Shown here: in pieces, positions 25,907 through 35,129 of the stretch | How positions within the stretch are numbered: the stretch's first letter is position 1 | Layout of the letters: each line of letters begins with the position of its first letter | From: RH-AL1 sp965198715 | Lineage (GTDB): Bacteria; Pseudomonadota; Alphaproteobacteria; Rhizobiales; Beijerinckiaceae | Reading direction: 5' to 3' | NCBI GenBank assembly: GCA_965198715.1 | Contig: CBDAPV010000001.1 | Location: 2,108,001 to 2,172,000 of the forward strand | Length of the DNA: 64,000 bases | Translations under genes and position numbers: made by a program | Notes under the pieces: generated by a model | The model's input: the letters and a program-made list of their open reading frames with translations, nothing else | What the model was told of the DNA's origin: nothing | Databases searched by the model: none

Positions 25907-26790
25907 GCCGGCCTCAGGGCGAGGTCGGCGTCGAGCACGCCCTCGCATTCGAGTTCCACGGGGCCGATCATGGTGACGCGGTTGTCCTCGCCCCAGGCGA
26001 TGTCGAGCGTGCCGCCCGGCAGCGCTACGGCGGCGGTGCGCCCGGTGCGGCCCGTGGCGGCGGCGGCGACCAGGGTGGCGCAGGCGCCGGTGCCGCAGGC
26101 CAGCGTCGCGCCGGCGCCGCGCTCCCAGACCCTGAGCGCGATATGATCGTGATCCAGAACCTGCGCAAAGGAGACGTTGACCCGCTCGGGGAAGTCGGGC
26201 GCGTGCTCGACCGGCGCGCCGAGCGCGGCGAGGTCGAGGGAGCCCACGTCTTCGGTCACGAAGAAGACCGCATGCGGGTTGCCCATGCCCAGCGCGAAGG
26301 CCGGGCCGAAGCGGGCATCGGCTTCCAGGCCGAGCCGCACCGTACGGGGATCGCCGGCACTGGTCGGGATCTTGGTCGCCGCGAAACGCGGCTCGCCCAT
26401 GTCGACGGCGAAGCGCCAGGGCGCGACCCTGTGGCAGACGACCCGGCCGGCGAAGGTCGCCAGCGTAAAGGCGTCGCCGCCGCCGCGCGCGAGGTACCAG
26501 GCGACGCAGCGCGAGCCGTTGCCGCAGGCCCCGGCCAGCGAACCGTCGGTGTTGAAGATGGAGACGAAGGCGTCGTTGCCGGGCTCGCGCGGGTCGTGGA
26601 TCGCCATGAGCTGGTCGAAGGCGAGGTCCGGATCGGCGGCGAGCGCCTGCGCCTCCTGCGCGGTCGGCACGATCTCGCTGCCGCGAAGATCGAGCACGGT
26701 GATGCGGTTGCCGGCGCCGTTCATCCGGGCGACCGGCCGCCCCGTCAGCCGCGACCCGGCGGGCGCCTCGAGGTATAGACCTGCGGTCAT
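25903..26790 (-). CDS. dapF: Diaminopimelate epimerase
   Basis: DapF interconverts LL- and meso-diaminopimelate for lysine and peptidoglycan. The catalytic cysteines are visible in ACGNGSRC (proton abstraction) and ACGTGAC (second base). The substrate loop ARMNGAGN follows the N-terminus and MGNPHAVFF is present. The family variant uses NGAGN instead of the E. coli HGLGN. Three in-frame ATGs (26790, 26808, 26964) compete. The first gives a 295-residue protein closest to the family's usual length, so I prefer it, but none has a strong ribosome-binding site. Confidence 0.93.
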   Translation of the reverse strand: MTAGLYLEAPAGSRLTGRPVARMNGAGNRITVLDLRGSEIVPTAQEAQALAADPDLAFDQLMAIHDPREPGNDAFVSIFNTDGSLAGACGNGSRCVAWYLARGGGDAFTLATFAGRVVCHRVAPWRFAVDMGEPRFAATKIPTSAGDPRTVRLGLEADARFGPAFALGMGNPHAVFFVTEDVGSLDLAALGAPVEHAPDFPERVNVSFAQVLDHDHIALRVWERGAGATLACGTGACATLVAAAATGRTGRTAAVALPGGTLDIAWGEDNRVTMIGPVELECEGVLDADLALRPA

Positions 26791-27102
26791 CGCGCGTTGG
26801 GACACCATCGCACCGCCCGGGTCAACCCGGTGATCAAGCGTGGTTTGCGCCTGCCCGTCTGCATCGATGCCGCCAATCGATCGGAGATAGTCAGCGTTCT
26901 CCACCATCTCTCGCATCAGGCGGCTCGGGAGCGGCGTGCTGGCCTTCGTCTCCGTCGGCGTCATGGTTCTTAGAAGTGCTCCCCGGCGCTAACATAATGT
27001 GAGTCCGTCACGGTTTGCATGCTTTCGGCAAAGAAGCTGGCCGGCTCCGATCTGCGTCGCGCGGACCATGGAGCGAACAGGGGCCGGCGCCGTTGCACGG
27101 GC

Positions 27103-28239
27103 ATGATCCTCGATCGCCTTGCGCAACCGCCTCTCATCGCCGACCCGGAGCCCTCGCCTTGCGAGGAGGCGGCTGACGCCGCGCCGGCGACGCTCGTCGA
27201 GCGGGCGCGCCGCGCCGCCGCCGCCGAGACCCCCGATGTCGACGGCGCCTTTCCCGGCGAGGGCGTGCGCGCCCTGCACGCGGCCGGGCTGTTGCTGGCG
27301 CCATTTCCGGCCGCGCTCGGTGGCGACGATCTCGCGGTCGGTAGCCCGGCGCGCCTGATGGCGGTGCTTGCCGCCGTCGGCCGTGGCGACCTTGCGCTTG
27401 GACGGCTCTACGAGGGCCACGTCAACGCGGTAGGGCTGGCCATCCGCTACGGCTCGCCGGCCAACCTGCGGCGGTTGCTCGGCGAAGCGATGGCGGGACG
27501 CATCGGCGGCGTGTGGATGGCGGGTGAACCGCTGCGGCTGACGCGCGAAGACGGCCGGCTTGTCCTCGCCGGTAGCAAGATCCTCTGCTCGGGCTGCGGA
27601 CACGTCCGGCGCCCACTCGTCGCCGCCGAGCACGATGGCGCCTCGGTGATGCTGCTGCCGGCGGTCCCCAGTAGGGAGCGCACAGACCTTTCCGGCTGGA
27701 CCATGCGCGGCATGCGCGGCAGCGCCACCGGCACAGTGGATTTCAGCGGGATCGTCGTGGAGCCCGACGACATTCTCGGGCAGCCGGGCGACTACCTGCG
27801 CTCGCCGTATTTCCGCGGCGGCGCCTGGCGCGTGCTGGCCGTGCAGCTCGGCGGCGTCGAAGCCGTACTCGACCTTTACAAGGCGCAGCTGCGCCGGAGC
27901 CCGCACCGCGACAATGCGGTGCAGCTCGCGCGCTTCGGCGCGGCGGCGATTGCCGCCGAGACCGCGCGGCTGTGGGTCGCCCGCGCCGGCGCCCTGGCGG
28001 AAGGGCCGGTCGCGGACGCCGAAATGGTGGACGCCTACGTCGATCTCGCCCGCAACGCCTTTGAAACAGTCGCTCTCGAAGTCGTCGCCTGCGCCGAGAA
28101 GGCGATCGGCCTCAAGGCCTTCACCCGGCCCAACCGGCTGGAGCGCGTGGCGCGCGACCTGCAGACCTACCTGCGCCAGCCGGCTCTCGACGCCTCGCTG
28201 TTGTCGGCGGCGGCGTTCCACCTTGGGCGGGATGCGTGA
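27103..28239 (+). CDS. Acyl-CoA dehydrogenase-fold flavoprotein of unknown substrate
   Basis: The 378-residue protein has the three-part ACAD fold: N-terminal helices (about 20-120), a central beta domain with VWMAGEP, LAGSKILCSGCGHVRRPLV and GWTMRGMRGSATGTVDFSGIVV (about 140-230), and a C-terminal four-helix bundle. Classical acyl-CoA-binding and catalytic-base motifs are not obvious. Group-D-like members of this fold include flavin-dependent hydroxylases and amino-sugar N-oxygenases. It is the first of three overlapping genes (with PIG-L and NodS-like products). That context favours a sugar-modifying role over beta-oxidation, which is inference. The ATG at 27103 fits the fold start. Confidence 0.8.
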   Translation: MILDRLAQPPLIADPEPSPCEEAADAAPATLVERARRAAAAETPDVDGAFPGEGVRALHAAGLLLAPFPAALGGDDLAVGSPARLMAVLAAVGRGDLALGRLYEGHVNAVGLAIRYGSPANLRRLLGEAMAGRIGGVWMAGEPLRLTREDGRLVLAGSKILCSGCGHVRRPLVAAEHDGASVMLLPAVPSRERTDLSGWTMRGMRGSATGTVDFSGIVVEPDDILGQPGDYLRSPYFRGGAWRVLAVQLGGVEAVLDLYKAQLRRSPHRDNAVQLARFGAAAIAAETARLWVARAGALAEGPVADAEMVDAYVDLARNAFETVALEVVACAEKAIGLKAFTRPNRLERVARDLQTYLRQPALDASLLSAAAFHLGRDA

Positions 28240-28970
28240 ACGCGCAAGCTTTCTTCGCGGCGGCCGAGGCGTTGCCTGTGGCCGCGCTGCCCGATATCCT
28301 CGACGGCGGCGGCCTAGTCGTGGTGGCACCCCATCCCGACGACGAGAGCCTGGGGTGCGGCGGCCTCATCGCCGAGGCCTGCGCGCGCGGGACGCCGATG
28401 CGCCTCGTGGTGGTCAGCGACGGCGCGGGTTCGCATCCGGGCTCGCGACGCTATCCGCCGCTGCGGCTGCGCGCGTTGCGGGAAGAGGAAACCCGTGCCG
28501 CCGCCGCCGAACTCGGCTTGCCGGCGTCCGCGATCCGTTTCCTCGGTCTGCCGGACCGGTTCGTGCCGGTCTCGGGGCCGCAGGCCGGCGCTGCCGGAGC
28601 GGCGATCGCTGCTGCAGCGCGCGAGGTCGAAGCCGGCGCGGTCTGCGTGACCTGGCGACATGATCCCCATTGCGACCACCTCGCTGCGGCCGACCTTGTC
28701 GCGGCCGTGCGCGACAGCCTCGGCGGCGCCCGGGTGCTCGCGTATCCCATCTGGGGCTGGACTCTGCCGCTCGACCAGGATGTCGGACCGGCGCCTCGCG
28801 GTGTCCGCCTCGACGTCTCGCGGCACCTGTCGGCCAAGCTCGCCGCCGTCGCCGCCCATCGCTCGCAGACCACCGATCTCATCGATGATTGCCCCAACGG
28901 CTTCCGGCTCACGCCGGAGATGATCGCGCATTTCGCCAAGTCCCACGAGATCCTGCTGGAGATGGCATGA
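28236..28970 (+). CDS. PIG-L/LmbE-family N-deacetylase
   Basis: The 244-residue zinc hydrolase carries HPDDESLGCGG (residues about 32-42: His, Asp and Asp of the site) and HCDH near 144-147, which supply metal ligands and base. The family removes acetyl groups from N-acetylglucosamine linked to inositol, malate or lipids. The GTG start overlaps the flavoprotein stop (GTGA) and its own stop overlaps the next ATG (ATGA), so the three proteins are probably made in fixed proportion. The substrate is unknown. Confidence 0.9.
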   Translation: MNAQAFFAAAEALPVAALPDILDGGGLVVVAPHPDDESLGCGGLIAEACARGTPMRLVVVSDGAGSHPGSRRYPPLRLRALREEETRAAAAELGLPASAIRFLGLPDRFVPVSGPQAGAAGAAIAAAAREVEAGAVCVTWRHDPHCDHLAAADLVAAVRDSLGGARVLAYPIWGWTLPLDQDVGPAPRGVRLDVSRHLSAKLAAVAAHRSQTTDLIDDCPNGFRLTPEMIAHFAKSHEILLEMA

Positions 28971-29545
28971 GCCGCTTCGAGACCTCGATCCCGCCGACCT
29001 ATTTCGAGGAGATGTACGCCCGCGATCCCGATCCCTGGCGCTTCGCGCAGAGCCCCTACGAGCGAGAGAAGTATGCGGCGACGCTCGCGGCACTGCCACG
29101 TCAGCGTTACGCCGCGGGGCTCGAGGTCGGCTGCTCGATCGGCGTACTCACGCGGCAGCTCGCAGGGCGCTGCGAGGCGCTGCTCTCGCTCGACGTCGCG
29201 GACGCGGCGCTGGAACGCGCGCGTGAGCGTTGCGCCGACCGACCCCACGTGCGCTTCGAGAAGCGGCGAGTGCCGGGAGAATGGCCGGCGGGGCGCTTCG
29301 ACCTGATATTGCTCTCGGAGGTGGTCTACTATCTCGATCGCGACGACGTGCGGAGGCTGGCGGCGCGGGTGAACATGGCGGCTGCGCCAGGCGCCGATAT
29401 CCTGCTCGTGCACTGGCTTGGCGAGACGCACTACCCGCTCAGCGGCGACGAGGCGGCGGACGCCTTCATTGCAGCCAGCGAGGCCAAGATCGTCGAACAG
29501 CGGCGCGAGAATGCCTATCGCCTTGATATACTGCGGGCAAAGTGA
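28967..29545 (+). CDS. NodS-like class I SAM-dependent methyltransferase
   Basis: The 192-residue product shows the NodS-family opening (Y-F-E-E-M-Y with D-P-D-P-W-R-F, then YEREKYAATL) and the SAM site LEVGCSIGVLTRQLA at about 49-63. FDLILLSEVVYYL serves as motif II. NodS N-methylates the deacetylated glucosamine of rhizobial Nod factors. This relative sits after a deacetylase, so N-methylation of a freed amine is a reasonable guess. The start at 28967 overlaps the PIG-L stop by four bases; an upstream in-frame start at 28889 would lie inside PIG-L. Confidence 0.88.
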   Translation: MSRFETSIPPTYFEEMYARDPDPWRFAQSPYEREKYAATLAALPRQRYAAGLEVGCSIGVLTRQLAGRCEALLSLDVADAALERARERCADRPHVRFEKRRVPGEWPAGRFDLILLSEVVYYLDRDDVRRLAARVNMAAAPGADILLVHWLGETHYPLSGDEAADAFIAASEAKIVEQRRENAYRLDILRAK

Positions 29546-29600
29546 CGTGCACCGGCCGTCATGGCGCGGACGCCTGCCACTTTTACCACGCTCCAGAGGC

Positions 29601-30794
29601 CTAATCGTAAGCTTTCACCAGCGGATGTTTCAGCGCCGGCTTTTCCAAGGTATTTGGTGCCGGCGATATCGCGAATTTGCTTCGAGCTCTCAGCGTTGCA
29701 GCGAGATGCCTAGCGCGACGGATCTGGCGCGGCAGCTCAGCCGGCCGCAGTGGGCGATAGGCGAGCCGTGGGCTGGCCGGCTCGATGCCTGCGTGGAACG
29801 CGCCGAAAGCGGGCAGGCCGGCGAGGTCCGAAGCGGTGCCAGCTTCGACGGAGAGTGCTCGGGCCCAGAGCCGGAGGGAGTTACGGTACCCGGCGGCGTG
29901 AAGCCGGCGCAGGTGGCGGCGCAGCAGCGCGCGAGCCACGACGCGCTCGAGCCGCTCTAGACGATCGTCGCATGGCGTGTCCGGAGCGTCGCAGCGAAGG
30001 CGTATCGTGTCGGCGACGCCGCCCTTGGCGCGACCTAGAAGGCGGCCGGAGGTTACCACGACGAGACCGGGATCGTGCCGCACCACACGATCGTGGGCGA
30101 GCATCGCCTCGACGAAGGCACGGTCCTCGCCGCAGGGGATGTCGGGCATGCCGCCGATCGCGCGATAGGTGCTCAGCCGGGCGGCAAGGCTCGCGCCCGA
30201 GCGGCACCAGTGCGTCGGCCAGGGATTGCCCGGCGCTGGATCGAGCCTCGCGACTATTTCGACCAGCAGCGCCTCATATTCCGCCTCCAGGGCGCCGCGG
30301 GCGTGAAGGACTTCGGGCAGCGCGGCGGCATCCGCCGGCTCGAGGGCCAGCCGCCCGGCCACAGCGTCGGCCCCAGCGTCCAAGGCGGCAAAGTTGCGGG
30401 CGAGCCAATCGCGAGGCACGCAGCTGTCGGCATCGGTGGTCAGCAGCACGCCATCGTCGCGGCCGCTCTCTTCCAGCCAATCGGCCGCCGCTTCCATCGC
30501 GCGGCGACGTGCCCAACCGGCAGAGGCGTCGGGAGAGTCGCAGACGAGAACGCGCAACCTACAAGAAAGAAGCGGCGCGGTGGATGCCACGATGTCTTCT
30601 GTGCCGTCGGTGCAATTGTTGAGAAAAAGCAGCACGCCGAAGCTTGCGGCGGGCACGCCGACCTGTTCGTCAAGGGAGTGCAGGCAGGCAGCGATATGCT
30701 GGCTCTCGTTGCAGACGGGAATCGCTACGACGGCGCCGACATCGGCGCGGCTCTCGAGATCCGCAAGCACCAAAATCTCTGATTTTACAAACAA
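29601..30794 (-). CDS. Family 2 glycosyltransferase
   Basis: The 397-residue GT-A enzyme shows VVAIPVCNESQHIAACL (about 22-38), LFLNNCTDGTEDI, and TTDADSCVPRDWL with the metal-binding DAD triad. The acceptor-side GEDRAFVEAM (ED motif) is also present. No clear membrane helices are visible, so it is probably soluble or peripheral. It is convergent with the three-gene flavoprotein/PIG-L/NodS unit, 55 bp apart, and probably works in the same pathway. Donor and acceptor are unknown. The last 60 residues are basic and may contact membrane. Confidence 0.87.
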   Translation of the reverse strand: MFVKSEILVLADLESRADVGAVVAIPVCNESQHIAACLHSLDEQVGVPAASFGVLLFLNNCTDGTEDIVASTAPLLSCRLRVLVCDSPDASAGWARRRAMEAAADWLEESGRDDGVLLTTDADSCVPRDWLARNFAALDAGADAVAGRLALEPADAAALPEVLHARGALEAEYEALLVEIVARLDPAPGNPWPTHWCRSGASLAARLSTYRAIGGMPDIPCGEDRAFVEAMLAHDRVVRHDPGLVVVTSGRLLGRAKGGVADTIRLRCDAPDTPCDDRLERLERVVARALLRRHLRRLHAAGYRNSLRLWARALSVEAGTASDLAGLPAFGAFHAGIEPASPRLAYRPLRPAELPRQIRRARHLAATLRARSKFAISPAPNTLEKPALKHPLVKAYD

Positions 30795-30910
30795 TGGTCA
30801 ACTCGCCAAGCTTTTGTCGAGCGACAAGCCACCCTCGTCGTGGAGGTTCCGGCGGCCAACTGGCAACGTCGCCTCAGCGGCGGTTCGTCCTGGCGTGGCC
30901 ACTCGCGTGT

Positions 30911-32725
30911 TCAAAGCTTCTTCGTCACCTCGGCCAGCCAGCACCGCACCTCCGGCGCCACGAGTGGGGCGATCTCCCGGCGCACTCGCGCGTGATAGGT
31001 GTCGAGCCAGGCGCGTTCGCCGGCGCCGAGCAGCTTGGCGTCGATGAGCGCGCGGTCGATCGGCGCCAGCGTCAGCGTCTCGAACCCGTAGCTCTCGCGG
31101 TCGCCGCCTGCGATGGCGCGCGGCTCGACCACGACGAGGTTTTCGATACGGATGCCGTAGGCGCCGGCCTTGTAGTAGCCGGGCTCGTCGGAGAGGATCA
31201 TGCCGGGCTCCAGCGCCACGTGCCCGAGCTTGGAGAGCCGCTGCGGCCCCTCGTGGACCGAGAGGTAGACGCCGACGCCGTGGCCGGTGCCGTGGTCGAA
31301 ATCGAGCCCGGCCTGCCACAGGAACTGCCGGGCGAAGGCATCGAGCTGGGCCCCCGACGTGCCTTTGGGGAAGACCGCGCGCGAGATCGCGATCATGCCC
31401 TTGAGTGCGCGGGTGAAGCGGTCGCGCATCTCGGCCGTCGGCCGGCCAACGGCCAGCGTGCGGGTGATATCGGTGGTGCCGTCCTCGTATTGCGCGCCGG
31501 AATCGACGAGGTAGATGCCGCGCTCCAGCTTGCGGTTGGAGGCGGTGGAGACGCGATAGTGCGGGATCGCCGAGTTCGGTCCGGCCGCCGAGATCGTCGG
31601 GAACGACAAGTCCTTCAGCAGCCCGGTCTCCTGGCGGAAATGCTCCAGCGCCTGCGCCGCCTCGATCTCGTCGAGCTTGCCCGGCTTCGCGTGCGTGGCG
31701 AACCAATGCAGGAAAGTCGTCACCGCGGCGCCGTCGCGGCGGTGCGCCTCGCGGGTGCCGGCGAGCTCGGCGACGTTCTTGCGCGCCTTCATCAGCGCGA
31801 TCGGGTCGGTGCCGACGATGGCATGGCCGCCGGCGTCCTCCAGTCCCTGCACCAGCCGCGCCGGCGCCGTGGCGGCATCGAAGAGCACGCTCTTGCCGGT
31901 CTTGCCCAGCGCCGCCAGCACCGTCTCGACAGAGGCCATGCTGGCGATGGTCGCCAGCTTGGCGAGGCCGGCAGCGTCGCGGTCGCCGAGCTTGCCCTCA
32001 TCGACGAAGAGGGTCGGGTGGCCGATCTCCGGCACAAGTGCGAAAGCCAGCGCCAGCGGCGTGTGGCCGACGTCGGCGCCGCGGATGTTGAACAGCCAGG
32101 CCACCGCGTGCGGATCCGAAACCAGCAGCGCGTCGGCCTTTCCGATCGCCAGCGAGACCCGCGCGATCTTCTTGGCCGCCGGCTCGCCGGCGAGCTTCGG
32201 GCGGCGGATCGTGATGGCGCCGCGCGGCGCCTGCGGGCGATCCTGCCAGATCGCGTCGATCGGGTTTGAGCCGATCGGCACCAGCGTGCCGCCGGCCTCC
32301 TCGGCGGCCTTCTTCAGCCGACGCACTTGGTCGGGCGTGGCGAGCCAGGGGTCGTAGCCGAGCCGGCCCTCCTTGCGCAGGTGCCTGCCGAGCCAGGCCT
32401 CGGGCTTCTCCTCGGCGACGGCGACGGGTGTGATCACCTGCGTGTCGACTTGGTCGCGCACGGCGATGGTGTAGCGCCCGTCGACGAAGATCGCCGCAGC
32501 GTCGAGCATCACGATGGCGAGCCCGGCCGAACCGGAGAAGCCGGTGAGCCAGGCCAGCCGCTCCTCGCTGGGCGGCACGTACTCGCCCTGATGGCGGTCG
32601 GAGCGCGGCACGACGAAACCGTCGAGTTCCTGGCGTTTCAGCTGCTCGCGCAGCATCGCCATGCGCGCCGCCCCCTGCGTACGATCCGCGGGCTCATCGA
32701 AGGATTGGTAGAGGCTTTCGAACAT
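30911..32725 (-). CDS. pepP: Xaa-Pro aminopeptidase (M24B, aminopeptidase P type)
   Basis: The 604-residue size fits the long, eukaryote-like aminopeptidase P with two creatinase-like N-terminal domains and a C-terminal pita-bread catalytic domain. Metal ligands are visible: VDSGAQYEDGTTDITR (two Asp, near 410-421), HGTGHGVG (His near 490), SDEPGYYK (Glu near 524) and RIENLV (Glu near 538). It removes N-terminal residues before proline. It follows dnaN by 43 bp on the same strand, so it may be co-transcribed. The assignment to APP rather than prolidase rests on length and domain layout. Confidence 0.92.
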   Translation of the reverse strand: MFESLYQSFDEPADRTQGAARMAMLREQLKRQELDGFVVPRSDRHQGEYVPPSEERLAWLTGFSGSAGLAIVMLDAAAIFVDGRYTIAVRDQVDTQVITPVAVAEEKPEAWLGRHLRKEGRLGYDPWLATPDQVRRLKKAAEEAGGTLVPIGSNPIDAIWQDRPQAPRGAITIRRPKLAGEPAAKKIARVSLAIGKADALLVSDPHAVAWLFNIRGADVGHTPLALAFALVPEIGHPTLFVDEGKLGDRDAAGLAKLATIASMASVETVLAALGKTGKSVLFDAATAPARLVQGLEDAGGHAIVGTDPIALMKARKNVAELAGTREAHRRDGAAVTTFLHWFATHAKPGKLDEIEAAQALEHFRQETGLLKDLSFPTISAAGPNSAIPHYRVSTASNRKLERGIYLVDSGAQYEDGTTDITRTLAVGRPTAEMRDRFTRALKGMIAISRAVFPKGTSGAQLDAFARQFLWQAGLDFDHGTGHGVGVYLSVHEGPQRLSKLGHVALEPGMILSDEPGYYKAGAYGIRIENLVVVEPRAIAGGDRESYGFETLTLAPIDRALIDAKLLGAGERAWLDTYHARVRREIAPLVAPEVRCWLAEVTKKL

Positions 32726-32768
32726 GGAGGTAGGATGGTGCCTAGTTCGTCATGCAACGAGATCCCGC

Positions 32769-33887
32769 CTACACCCGCATCGGCATCAGCACGTACAGTG
32801 CCGAGGCGCCGTCGCGGTCCTGCACAAGGGTGGGGGAGCCGGGATCGGCCATCTTGAAGAGAGCGGTATCGGATTCGATCTGCGCGGTGATGTCGAGCAG
32901 GTAGCGGGCGTTGAAGCCGATATCGAGCGGCGCCGAATCGTAGTCGACCTCGAGCTCCTCGACGGCCGAGCCGGAATCGGGGTTGGTGACCGACAGCGTC
33001 AGCTTGCCATCAGCGACCGCCAGCTTCACCGCGCGGCCGCGCTCGGAGGAGATGGTGGAGACGCGGTCGACCGCCTCCTGGAACGGCTTGCGCTCGACGA
33101 TCAACCGCTTGTCATTGCCGCTGGGAATGACGCGGAGGTAGTCGGGGAAGGTGCCGTCGATGAGCTTGGAGGTCAGCACCACGTCGCCAAAGGTGAAGCG
33201 GATCTTGGCGGTCGAGACCTCGACCCTGATCTCATCCGTGCCGGCCTCTGCGAGGCGCTGCACCTCGGCCACCGTCTTGCGCGGCACGATGATGCCCGGC
33301 ATCCCGGCCGAGCCGTCGGGCGCCGCCACCTCGACGCGGGCGAGACGGTGGCCGTCCGTCGCCACCGCGCGCAGCATGGTGGTGCCCTCGACGTCGAGCG
33401 TATGCATGTAGATGCCATTGAGGTAGTAGCGCGTCTCCTCGTTGGAGATGGCGAACTGCGTCTTGTCGATGAGCTTCTTCAGGTCCGCCGCGGGCATGGT
33501 GAAGCTGTGGCTCATCTCGCCGGCGGCGAGGTCGGGGAAGTCGGTCTCGGGCAGGGCCTGCAGGTTGAAGCGCGAGCGGCCCGAGCGCAACACGAACTGC
33601 GCGCTGTCGCCGGCGTTTTCCAGGCTCACCTGCGCGCCGTCGGGGAACTTGCGCACGATGTCGTGTAGGATGTGCGCGGGCAAAGTCGTCGCGCCCTTCT
33701 GCCCGACGTCGGCGGCGACGATCTCGGTTACCTCGAGGTCGAGGTCCGTGGCCTTCAGGGTCAGGGACTGCCCCTCGGCGCGCAGCAGCACGTTGGAGAG
33801 GATCGGGATGGTGTTGCGCCGCTCGACGACGCGGTGCACGTGGCCCAGCGACTTGAGCAGAGTGGCCCGTTCCAGAGTGACTTTCAT
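32769..33887 (-). CDS. dnaN: DNA polymerase III beta sliding clamp
   Basis: DnaN is the ring that holds the replicase on DNA. The 372-residue protein has three clamp domains of about 125 residues. Conserved features are VERRNTIPILSNVLL near 20-34, TDLDLEV, the SLENAGDSAQFVLRSGRSRFNL block, ATDGHRLA, and the C-terminal VLMPMRV that forms part of the protein-binding pocket. Neither dnaA nor recF is adjacent; an aminopeptidase gene follows and a phosphatase gene diverges. Confidence 0.97.
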   Translation of the reverse strand: MKVTLERATLLKSLGHVHRVVERRNTIPILSNVLLRAEGQSLTLKATDLDLEVTEIVAADVGQKGATTLPAHILHDIVRKFPDGAQVSLENAGDSAQFVLRSGRSRFNLQALPETDFPDLAAGEMSHSFTMPAADLKKLIDKTQFAISNEETRYYLNGIYMHTLDVEGTTMLRAVATDGHRLARVEVAAPDGSAGMPGIIVPRKTVAEVQRLAEAGTDEIRVEVSTAKIRFTFGDVVLTSKLIDGTFPDYLRVIPSGNDKRLIVERKPFQEAVDRVSTISSERGRAVKLAVADGKLTLSVTNPDSGSAVEELEVDYDSAPLDIGFNARYLLDITAQIESDTALFKMADPGSPTLVQDRDGASALYVLMPMRV

Positions 33888-34013
33888 GACGCCCGTTCCA
33901 CCACCCTCGCCCGATCAGGTCCCGTCGGGGGCGCGGACATTGGCTCGGCTTGGCCGCAGACGCAAGGCGCGATCGCGGCGGTTCCCAGCGCGTTTTCCGG
34001 CCTCGGCACGGTC

Positions 34014-34811
34014 GTGATCATCGAGGCCACGTACACGCTGGCGCAAGCCGTCGCCGCGGGCGACGAGGTGCTGGCGATTGGCGACATCCACGGCGAGGCT
34101 GGACTGCTGGACGCGCTGCTGACCCGTGCCGCGACGCTGCCGTCGCGCGGACGGCGCGTGCTGGTGTTCACCGGCGACCTGATCGATCGCGGGCCGCACG
34201 CGCTCGGCGCGCTGCGGCTGGCGGCGACCGCCGGTGCCCGCGTCGGCGCCGCCGAGTCGATCGCGCTGATGGGCAACCACGAGCAGATGCTGCTCTGCGC
34301 CCTGGCCGGCGTCCCGCGGCGCCGGCTGCACGCCTACGCGCTATGGATCGCCAACGGCGGCGACGCGCTGCTGCACGAGGCGCTCGGCGCGCACTGGGAG
34401 GGCTTCCACTCGCCCGAGCGGCTACGGAGGGCCATGGGCGACAGCTTCGCCTTTCTGGAGGGGACGCGCTCGCACTGGCGCAGCGGCGCCATGCTCTTCG
34501 TGCACGCCGGCCTCTCGCCGGGGATGCCGCCCGACGCCTTCCTCGCAACGCCCTGGGACGTCGATTTCCGCACGCTGCGGGAGGAGGAGCACTGGGCCTG
34601 GGTTCGCGAGCCGTTCCTCAAGGCGCCGTCCCACCGCGGCCACTTCGTGGTGCACGGCCACACGCCCCGCGACAATGACGAGCGCGTCGGGCTTCGGACG
34701 ATCGCCAGCGACCGCCTCAACCTCGATCTCGGCTCGACGCGGACCGGCATGGCGCGAATGGCGCGCTTCGTCGGGCACAAGGTGACGGTTTACGACGCGA
34801 TTGACGCCTGA
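34014..34811 (+). CDS. PPP-family metallophosphoesterase (serine/threonine phosphatase-like)
   Basis: The 265-residue protein has all calcineurin-like metal motifs: GDIHGE (about 24-29), GDLIDRGPHA (about 52-61), GNHEQML (about 89-95), a mid His (FVHAGLSPG) and HGHTP near 220. This set resembles bacterial PrpA/PrpB or ApaH-like enzymes. The GTG at 34014 is preferred because homology begins about ten residues later, and longer frames would run into the dnaN gene on the other strand. It diverges from dnaN. The substrate, protein or dinucleotide, is open. Confidence 0.85.
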   Translation: MIIEATYTLAQAVAAGDEVLAIGDIHGEAGLLDALLTRAATLPSRGRRVLVFTGDLIDRGPHALGALRLAATAGARVGAAESIALMGNHEQMLLCALAGVPRRRLHAYALWIANGGDALLHEALGAHWEGFHSPERLRRAMGDSFAFLEGTRSHWRSGAMLFVHAGLSPGMPPDAFLATPWDVDFRTLREEEHWAWVREPFLKAPSHRGHFVVHGHTPRDNDERVGLRTIASDRLNLDLGSTRTGMARMARFVGHKVTVYDAIDA

Positions 34812-34850
34812 GCGCAGCCGGCGCAGGCTTGGCTACGAAGGAGAGCGGGC

Positions 34851-35129
34851 ATGGACAGCTGGCCCTTGAAGGAGGCCGAGGCGCGTTTCGGCGAGATGCT
34901 GGAGCGCTGCCTCGCCGAAGGCCCGCAGATCGTGACGCGCGACGGCGCCGAGGCCGCCGTGCTGGTGCCGATGCGGGAGTGGGCGCGGCGTATGTTCGAT
35001 GCTGGCGAGAGAGCCGAGCCGTCGAGCGCATCTCTAAAAGATTGGCTCATGACGGATTTCGCACGAGGCGATATTCCGGTCCCAGAGCGAGACATTCTTC
35101 AGCTCAGAAGCTTTAATTTCGACGAGTGA
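34851..35129 (+). CDS. Phd/YefM-type antitoxin
   Basis: The 92-residue product begins SWPLKEAEARFGEMLERCL, followed by GPQIVTRDGAEAAVLVPMREW, the classic Phd DNA-binding part. A C-terminal toxin-binding extension ends RSFNFDE. It is the first gene of an intact module; its stop overlaps the toxin GTG. Such antitoxins usually repress their own promoter together with toxin. Confidence 0.9.
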   Translation: MDSWPLKEAEARFGEMLERCLAEGPQIVTRDGAEAAVLVPMREWARRMFDAGERAEPSSASLKDWLMTDFARGDIPVPERDILQLRSFNFDE

